Assembly (NCBI GenBank): GCA_038237665.1 | Contig: JBBRYK010000096.1 | Span: 1-9,231 of the forward strand | Source: JBBRYK01 sp038237665 | GTDB taxonomy: Bacteria > Actinomycetota > Thermoleophilia > Gaiellales > Gaiellaceae | Direction of reading: 5' to 3' | DNA length: 9,231 bases | Part shown: one piece after another, positions 5,592 through 9,231 of the stretch | How positions within the stretch are numbered: the stretch's first letter is position 1 | Layout: each line of letters opens with the position of its first letter | Program-made: the position numbers and the translations under genes | The notes under the pieces: generated by a model | Databases searched by the model: none | Told to the model about the DNA's origin: nothing | What the model saw: the letters and a program-made list of their open reading frames with translations, nothing else

Positions 5592-6214
5592 CGGCGAGCC
5601 GATGCGATCTACAAGGCCTGGCGATCGTCCAGAGCCCACACGGCTCGAAGCTCTGCGCGGCCGACTTCCACAACGCCCGGATCGACGTGTTCGACGGGGC
5701 GTGGGCGCCGATGAGCACCGCCGGCGGCTTCGTCGATCCGAGGCTGCCGAGCCACTATGCACCGTTCGACGTCCAGACGATCGGCTCGCGGATCTTCGTG
5801 GCCTACGCAAAACAGGACGCGGATGCGGAGGACGAGATCGCCGGGCCAGGCCTCGGCTTCGTCGACGTCTACGACACGAACGGGAATCTGCTGGCCCGAG
5901 TCGCCTCGCAAGGTCAGTTGAACGCGCCTTGGGGTCTCGCGCTGGCGCCGGCCCACTTCGGCCAGTTCAGCGGCGACCTGCTCGTCGGCAACTTCGGCGA
6001 CGGACAGATCAACGCCTACCGGGAGCGGTCGGACGGAAGCTGGGCCTACGATGGCAAGCTCAGAGAGGCGAATGGCCATCCGATCTCGATCGACGGCCTC
6101 TGGGCGCTCCAGTTCGGCAACGGTGCGGCGGCAGGACCGAAGAACACGCTCTTCTTCACGGCCGGCCGGAACGACGAAGAGAACGGTCTCTTCGGGTCGA
6201 TCACCGCAGAGTGA
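5592..6214 (+). pseudogene. TIGR03118-family beta-propeller-like protein, 5'-truncated and frameshifted
   Basis: The frame from about 5618 to the TGA at 6212-6214 strongly resembles the C-terminal half of TIGR03118 proteins, exported NHL/propeller-like proteins of about 350-400 residues. It includes DFHNARIDVFDGAW, AYAKQDADAEDEIAGPG, LNAPWGLALAPAHFG, SGDLLVGNFGDGQINAY and LFFTAGRNDEENGLFGSI. Just upstream, the expected segment DAIYK lies in another frame (5601-5615). A single missing G at 5615 (AAG-GCC-TGG instead of AAG-GGC-CTG) separates the two. Before about 5592, only 20 bases after the USP-like stop, all similarity ends, so the N-terminal half, signal peptide included, is lost. A GTG at 5687 could start a 175-residue piece, but it would begin inside the domain. 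The C-terminus looks natural. Confidence 0.75.
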
Positions 6215-6223
6215 AGCATCGGC

Positions 6224-6262
6224 CGGTGCCAGGCTCGGTGCCAGGCATCGTGCCTGACACCG
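6224..6262. repeat. REP-like element: direct plus inverted repeat of CGGTGCCAGGC
   Basis: CGGTGCCAGGC occurs at 6224-6234 and again at 6236-6246, a 12-bp period. The second copy is the left arm of a hairpin: CGGTGCCAGGCA (6236-6247), loop TCG, TGCCTGACACCG (6251-6262). Eleven of 12 positions are Watson-Crick paired and one can form G-U. It lies 10 bases after the stop of the TIGR03118 remnant. Its form recalls dispersed extragenic palindromes of high-GC actinobacteria; it could also act as a terminator. Confidence 0.6.
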
Positions 6263-6272
6263 TGGCGCGGCC

Positions 6273-6304
6273 CCGGCGGCGCGGCTCTCGCGCCGCGCCG
6301 CCGG
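6273..6304. terminator. Very GC-rich 12-bp perfect hairpin
   Basis: CCGGCGGCGCGG (6273-6284) and CCGCGCCGCCGG (6293-6304) are exact reverse complements around an 8-nt loop. The stem is all G/C and follows the REP-like hairpin by 10 bp, downstream of the TIGR03118 remnant. There is no T-tract, so factor-independent termination is uncertain; it may belong to the same repeat unit. Confidence 0.45.
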
Positions 6305-6459
6305 CCCGAGCCGGCCAAACGGGCTATCGAGCCTTGCCGGGTTTCCGATGCGTGCGCGGTTTTAGGAGAGGACTTCTCGGTACCAGCGCCGCTCGCCCAT
6401 CGGCACGTCGGCCTGGTCGCCGCGCAGGAGCAGATGCCAAGGACCCGCCGGGAGCGCGG

Positions 6460-6651
6460 CGCTCGGCGAAGGGCTGGCGGATCTTCCGCGGTGCCGACGA
6501 CACGAACGAGGTGTTCATCCAGGTGGAGTTCGCCTCCAACGACGACGCAAAGGCGGCCCGTGAGCGGCTGCTCGCCTCGGGAGTCCTCGACCGGTTCCCC
6601 GACCACACCGGGCCTACGATCGTCGACGAGGCAGAAACCGTCGCGCGCTAG
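6460..6651 (+). pseudogene. C-terminal remnant of an ABM-like small protein
   Basis: The last 60 or so codons before the TAG at 6649-6651 read as the second half of a dimeric alpha-beta barrel (antibiotic biosynthesis monooxygenase-like) protein: KGWRIFRGADDTNEVFIQVEF (6469-6531), then a helix with NDDAKAARERLLASGVLDRF and the tail GPTIVDEAE. These families normally have a first half with a DYDAWKxxFD-type segment; none is present in any frame upstream, where Pro/Arg-rich sequence continues back into the GC-rich palindromes. There is no plausible start at the domain boundary. I read it as a 5'-truncated gene. The exact family is uncertain, and a short functional protein starting at an internal GTG is unlikely. 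Confidence 0.5.
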
Positions 6652-6664
6652 AACGACGACGTCA

Positions 6665-6696
6665 GGCGGCGGGCTCGCCGGTCGGGGCCCGCCGCC
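6665..6696. terminator. Hairpin between two converging 3' ends
   Basis: GGCGGCGGGC (6665-6674) and GCCCGCCGCC (6687-6696) pair perfectly around a 12-nt loop. The element lies between the stop of the ABM-like remnant (6651) and the stop of the GST gene (6717), the expected site for a bidirectional terminator. No T-tract is present on either side. Confidence 0.45.
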
Positions 6697-6716
6697 CGCC
6701 CCTTGGGAGAACCTGC

Positions 6717-7313
6717 TCAGGCCGTGATCGACACGTGCCCGGGCTGGGCCGCGACGCGGTCGAGCCAGCCACGAACCGAGGGGTACCTCCCGAGGTCGAA
6801 ACCGCCCTCGTCCGCGACGTGGGTATAGGCGTACAGCGCGATGTCCGCGATCGAGTAGCGATCGGCAACGAGGAACGATCGGCTCGAGAGATGGCGTTCC
6901 ATGGCGTCGAGCGCCGCGTAACCCCCCTTCTGTCTGGCCTCGAGGGCCTCGGCGGAGGGTGCACCGCCCGCATACCCGAGCCAGAACCGGGCGACCGCGA
7001 TGTTGGGCTCGTGACTGTACTGCTCGAAAAAGAGCCACTGGAGCACCTGGGCCCGCTCGAATCGATCCTCGGGAACGTACGGCGTGCCCTCGGCGAAGTA
7101 CCAGAGGATCGCGTCCGACTCGGCCAGCGGGCGGCCGTCGTCGAGGACGATGGTCGGGACGCGTAGGGCCGGGTTGAGGTCGCCGAGCACCTCGGCCCGG
7201 TTGGATCGGTCGACGACGTCCAGCTCCTGCCGCTCGTACTCGAGCCCGAGGTGGGCCAGCAGGAGGCGAACCTTGTAGCAGTTGCCCGAGACCTGCGAGT
7301 TGTAGAGAAGCAC
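6717..7313 (-). CDS. Glutathione S-transferase family protein
   Basis: A 198-residue cytosolic protein with the two-domain GST fold. The N-terminal thioredoxin-like domain (about 1-78) begins LLYNSQVSGNCYKVRLLL, with Ser9 or Cys12 as the candidate catalytic residue. It has the cis-Pro turn RVPTIVLDDG (Pro53) and the ESDAILWYF glutathione gamma-glutamyl site (Glu65, Ser66). The helical C-terminal domain has the conserved N-capping region FLVADRYSIADIALYAYTH with the hydrophobic staple Asp. Most actinobacteria lack glutathione, so the thiol partner may differ (inference). The start is GTG 7313, matching where the family begins; there is no Shine-Dalgarno. It stands alone, with about 200 bp of apparently gene-free DNA upstream and a hairpin downstream. 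Confidence 0.92.
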   Translation of the reverse strand: MLLYNSQVSGNCYKVRLLLAHLGLEYERQELDVVDRSNRAEVLGDLNPALRVPTIVLDDGRPLAESDAILWYFAEGTPYVPEDRFERAQVLQWLFFEQYSHEPNIAVARFWLGYAGGAPSAEALEARQKGGYAALDAMERHLSSRSFLVADRYSIADIALYAYTHVADEGGFDLGRYPSVRGWLDRVAAQPGHVSITA

Positions 7314-7513
7314 CGCCAGCGCTAACGCTGTCGTCAGCGCATCTGTTCCCTCATGAGCCGGGCTCGTTCCGCCAGGGGTCTGTTGTCTAAATTGGCAATT
7401 GCCTCAGGCGACCCGAACAGGCTGCTCGCACCACCGACCGAGCACGAACACCGGCGAGTGGTGGAGGCTCGCTGAGCTCTTCGATCACCGAGGCACAAAG
7501 CGTTGCCCCTGTC

Positions 7514-7942
7514 TCATTCGAGATCGGGTGTGAGCGGATGAAGGGCCTTGTAGGCCCTAATGACCTTCTCGTCGAAGGTCTCGAGACGCACGTCGGAGTG
7601 TCCGCGCTTCTCGGCCTGAATCGCAGTAGCGAGCGCGTATGCACCCGGAAGCTTCAGTCGGGTCCTTGCGCGGACGGCGGCCGCGCGGCGTGCGAGCGCC
7701 ATGTCCACCTGGATCGTCTCAATGCCGAAACGCAGGAGCATCGCGTCGACCGTCTCCGCGCCTGGGAGGCCTTCCTTCTGTAATGGCCCGATCAAGACTT
7801 CGCTGTAGTTCACCGCCGACACGAGGCGTCGTGTTCCCGACGCCAACGCGTGGCGCATCCGCTCGACGGCCTCGCTGTGGTTGGAGTCGTCGCGGCCGAG
7901 ATACGCGATCAGGACGTCAGCGTCGAAGACGACTACGGCCAC
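7514..7942 (-). CDS. vapC: PIN-domain toxin (VapC-like), catalytic Asp replaced
   Basis: This 142-residue PIN protein follows an AbrB-type antitoxin. PIN toxins are Mg-dependent RNases that cut tRNA or rRNA. Acidic residues at Asp7 (FDADVLIAYL) and Glu48 (NYSEVL) are present, as is the late Asp124 (TFDEKV). The third core acid is missing: the family motif LKLPDAYALATA reads LKLPGAYALATA here, with Gly100 encoded by GGT, one transition from the Asp codon GAT. If the sequence is right, nuclease activity is probably abolished or strongly reduced, making this a silenced toxin or one kept for antitoxin binding. GTG 7942 overlaps the antitoxin's end by 10 bp, with no clear ribosome site, so translation is probably coupled. 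Length is typical. Confidence 0.88.
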   Translation of the reverse strand: MAVVVFDADVLIAYLGRDDSNHSEAVERMRHALASGTRRLVSAVNYSEVLIGPLQKEGLPGAETVDAMLLRFGIETIQVDMALARRAAAVRARTRLKLPGAYALATAIQAEKRGHSDVRLETFDEKVIRAYKALHPLTPDLE

Positions 7943-8151
7943 TCGCGGCGGAGCTTGTCGAGATAGCCGTTTGGATAGACGGATGCGTCAAAAACGCCAG
8001 CGAACTCCTCGACCATGTCATCAGTGCGGGCGAGCTCGAGGCGGCCCGGCCCGACCGCCTGCACGCGCACATCGTCGCCAGGCGCCAAGCCGGCCGCTCG
8101 TAGAGCGTCAACCGGCAGAGTGACCTGATTCTTGCGGGAGATGACGCTCAT
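7933..8151 (-). CDS. vapB: AbrB/MazE-type antitoxin (VapB-like)
   Basis: A 72-residue protein. Residues 1-47 form a SpoVT-AbrB swapped-hairpin DNA-binding domain (SVISRKNQVTLPVDALRAAG, then LAPGDDVRVQAVGPGRLEL). The tail (about 48-72: DDMVEEFAGVFDASVYPNGYL and onwards) is the part that usually docks on and blocks the PIN toxin. It precedes the toxin, as in most such pairs. ATG 8151 is immediately preceded by AAAGGA, with AAGG a few bases further up. That sequence is one arm of a perfect inverted repeat (8152-8181), so the dimer very likely binds over its own ribosome site and represses the operon. The toxin's lost catalytic residue raises the possibility that the antitoxin now acts mainly as an autoregulator. 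Confidence 0.88.
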   Translation of the reverse strand: MSVISRKNQVTLPVDALRAAGLAPGDDVRVQAVGPGRLELARTDDMVEEFAGVFDASVYPNGYLDKLRREWP

Positions 8152-8181
8152 TCCTTTACCTTAGCAGGACATGGTAAAGGA
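8152..8181. promoter_or_regulatory. Operator-like inverted repeat upstream of the AbrB antitoxin
   Basis: TCCTTTACC (8152-8160) and GGTAAAGGA (8173-8181) are perfect 9-bp inverted arms with a 12-bp spacer. Arm centres are 21 bp apart, about two helical turns, placing both half-sites on the same DNA face. The proximal arm abuts the antitoxin ATG and includes its ribosome site. AbrB-type antitoxins usually autoregulate through such sites. Confidence 0.6.
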
Positions 8182-8357
8182 GACTTGGCACGCGGAAGCC
8201 CGCGGTCGTGCGGCCCTAAGCAGTCGTCGCCGGAGCCCAGCTTGCCTGGATGGGAGGCACACAGACGTCCAGCGAGGCACGGCGGCGCAAGATTTCCTCC
8301 GCACGGCGGCAGTCGCAGGCCGTTCGCCGGTTCATGTCCTTCTGAGCCAGCCGGGCC

Positions 8358-8678
8358 TCAATCGTCGAGCAGCTGACGCGCGGCGAGCTCGAGTTGGTCC
8401 AGTGACTCAGACACGATGTCCTGGATGACATCGAGATCAACTCGGAAGTACTCGTGCGCGATGAGGTTGCGTAGCCCGACGATGCTCGTCCAAGCGATCT
8501 GAGGAGCTTCCAACCGCGTCTCGTCACTGAGCTGCGCCGCGGCCTCCCCGATCACGACGAGGTTGTAGAGAACAGCATCGCTTGTCTTCCGGTCGAACTC
8601 ACCCCCGGCAAGATGAGACCGAATTGTTTCTATGGCAGCGATGATGTCGCGCAGGCGAAGCTCGTCGCGGCGGCTCAA
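8358..8678 (-). CDS. hepT: HepT-like HEPN (DUF86) ribonuclease toxin
   Basis: This all-helical HEPN protein of 106 residues is the toxin half of an MntA-HepT (type VII) toxin-antitoxin system; such toxins cleave RNA, with tRNA reported as the target. The defining RX4HXY motif is present as RNLIAHEY (Arg70, His75, Tyr77). In characterised systems the Tyr is the residue the partner adenylylates to silence the toxin. The N-terminal RRDELRLRDIIAAIETI and the segment DAVLYNLVVIGEAAAQL are family-typical. The start is TTG 8678, which overlaps the mntA stop as TTGA, so translation should depend on the antitoxin gene. All catalytic residues are intact and length is normal. About 180 bp of gene-free DNA separates it from the AbrB operator. 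Confidence 0.93.
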   Translation of the reverse strand: MSRRDELRLRDIIAAIETIRSHLAGGEFDRKTSDAVLYNLVVIGEAAAQLSDETRLEAPQIAWTSIVGLRNLIAHEYFRVDLDVIQDIVSESLDQLELAARQLLDD

Positions 8679-8992
8679 AGCGGCACCGCTTCGGCGAGCG
8701 CCAGCTCACGCACCTCCGGTCGAAGCGTTCGAGGCGTAACTACATCAACACGCGCGTCGAGGAGCTCGGACAATTCCTCCGACAAGCCCAGAACCGCGAG
8801 CAGCTCGCTCCCCGGTGACCGCTCGCCGTCGAGATCGACCAGGAGGTCGATGTCACTCCGGTCGTCGTCTTCCCCCCGAGCAACGGAGCCGAAGATGCGG
8901 ACATCGCGTGCGCCGCGCGCTGTTAGGAACGCCACGATTCGCGATCGCTCGCGGCGCACGACCTCATGCGGACAGGGCGCTTCAATCGGCAT
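8675..8992 (-). CDS. mntA: MntA-like nucleotidyltransferase antitoxin
   Basis: A minimal nucleotidyltransferase of about 105 residues. The core motif FGSVARGEDDDRSDIDLLVD gives Gly35-Ser36 for nucleotide binding and Asp47/Asp49 for metal binding. In characterised MntA-HepT pairs this enzyme transfers AMP to the toxin's RX4HXY Tyr, blocking it. The gene precedes hepT and overlaps it by four bases (TTGA). Start choice is uncertain. ATG 8992 gives a normal-length protein beginning shortly before the helix that leads into the GSVARG motif, but has no Shine-Dalgarno. The frame stays open to a TTG at 9124, adding 44 unconserved residues. A 6-bp hairpin (CCCCGC 9033-9038, GCGGGG 9048-9053) lies in the upstream region, which must contain the operon promoter; no clear -10 box was recognised. 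Confidence 0.9.
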   Translation of the reverse strand: MPIEAPCPHEVVRRERSRIVAFLTARGARDVRIFGSVARGEDDDRSDIDLLVDLDGERSPGSELLAVLGLSEELSELLDARVDVVTPRTLRPEVRELALAEAVPL

Positions 8993-9167
8993 GGCGTCAA
9001 TGATCGCATCAGCTTCGGGCGCGTCGCCGACGCCCCGCCACTCGGCAGCGGGGACCGATGTTCCTACGACACAGTTGCGGGTCGGCGCCTCTCGGTCGTC
9101 GACGGCCCGGGCGGCATCGGACAAACTCTTCGATTGCCACCGAAAAGCGTCCGATTTGCAGGAACAA

Positions 9168-9231
9168 TGGAGAGGGCGGGATTCGAACCTGCGACTCGGC
9201 GGCGACGCCGCATGTCCGCGAAAGCGGACCA
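9168..9231 (-). tRNA. 3' part of a tRNA-Ser-like gene, cut by the window edge, abnormal
   Basis: The minus strand ends with a T-loop TTCGAAT between GCAGG and CCCGC, then the acceptor strand CCTCTCC and discriminator A (9168), with no encoded CCA. CCTCTCC pairs with the GGAGAGG start usual for tRNA-Ser. Upstream are two hairpins: GCGGC-GTC-GCCGC, fitting a long class II variable arm, and GTCCGC-TTTC-GCGGAC, which as an anticodon arm would leave only a 6-nt loop with no serine anticodon. The T stem has a central A-C mismatch. The 5' half lies outside the window. It may be a tRNA with a disrupted body, or a tRNA 3' end reused as an attachment site. Confidence 0.5.

Noticed and set aside
5602..6651. 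349-codon plus-strand open frame
   Set aside because: Mostly out of frame with the TIGR03118 remnant and Arg/Ala/Gly-rich; only its last 60 or so codons match a real family.
6046..7038. 330-codon minus-strand open frame
   Set aside because: Low-complexity Arg/Pro-rich; it covers two palindromes and is antisense to the remnants and out of frame with GST.
7353..7475. 40-codon plus-strand ORF in the gap upstream of GST
   Set aside because: No ribosome site, no recognised motif; short open frames are expected at this GC.
8171..8428. 85-codon plus-strand ORF starting inside the AbrB operator
   Set aside because: Arg/Ala-rich, runs antisense into hepT, and its start sits within the operator arm.
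8993..9124. N-terminal extension of MntA to a TTG at 9124
   Set aside because: Adds 44 residues with no resemblance to minimal nucleotidyltransferases and no ribosome site.
1..9231. CRISPR array, rRNA, transposase, integrase or other phage genes
   Set aside because: No regularly spaced repeats, no rRNA-like stretches and no recognisable recombinase or structural phage motifs in any frame.

Overview
The window is high-GC DNA with dense coding on both strands. It looks like an actinobacterium, most plausibly a Thermoleophilia-type lineage (Solirubrobacterales/Gaiellales). I infer this from the GTG/TTG starts, the mostly weak Shine-Dalgarno sites, a TANNNT box just ahead of a GTG start, a small USP-like protein of a type I associate with that class, and a GGTGCCAGGC-type intergenic palindrome. 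The lineage call is an inference, not a measurement.

Region 1 (1-712) is gene wreckage. The 5' third of a RidA-family imine deaminase gene runs within a few bases into the interior of a DAO-family FAD amino-acid oxidase/dehydrogenase, which itself carries a frameshift and a large internal deletion. Region 2 (709-4111) is the metabolic core. A minus-strand operon encodes L-rhamnonate dehydratase (rhmD), an FCD-type GntR regulator and a VOC/glyoxalase-fold protein, the last two joined by an ATGA overlap. A D-erythronate dehydrogenase-like gene (denD) diverges from it across a 40-bp gap. Together they indicate catabolism of sugar acids derived from deoxy- or short-chain sugars, with the GntR protein as the likely local regulator.

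Region 3 (4112-5164) has lower GC. It holds a group-1-like truncated haemoglobin on the minus strand, preceded by a tiny ORF with a good ribosome site that ends in an ATGA overlap with the globin start, and then about 430 bp with no confident gene. Region 4 (5149-6716) has a USP-like small protein with a promoter-like box close to its GTG, a 5'-truncated and frameshifted TIGR03118-family remnant, GC-rich palindromes, and the C-terminal half of an ABM-like small protein. Region 5 (6717-7313) is a glutathione S-transferase family gene.

Region 6 (7514-9231) is an accessory block: an AbrB-type antitoxin/PIN toxin pair whose toxin has lost a catalytic Asp, with a clean inverted-repeat operator ahead of it; an MntA-HepT (nucleotidyltransferase/HEPN) toxin-antitoxin pair; and, at the right edge, the 3' part of a tRNA-Ser-like gene that does not fold normally. 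Two toxin-antitoxin modules abutting a tRNA end suggest the border of an integrated island. No integrase or transposase is visible.
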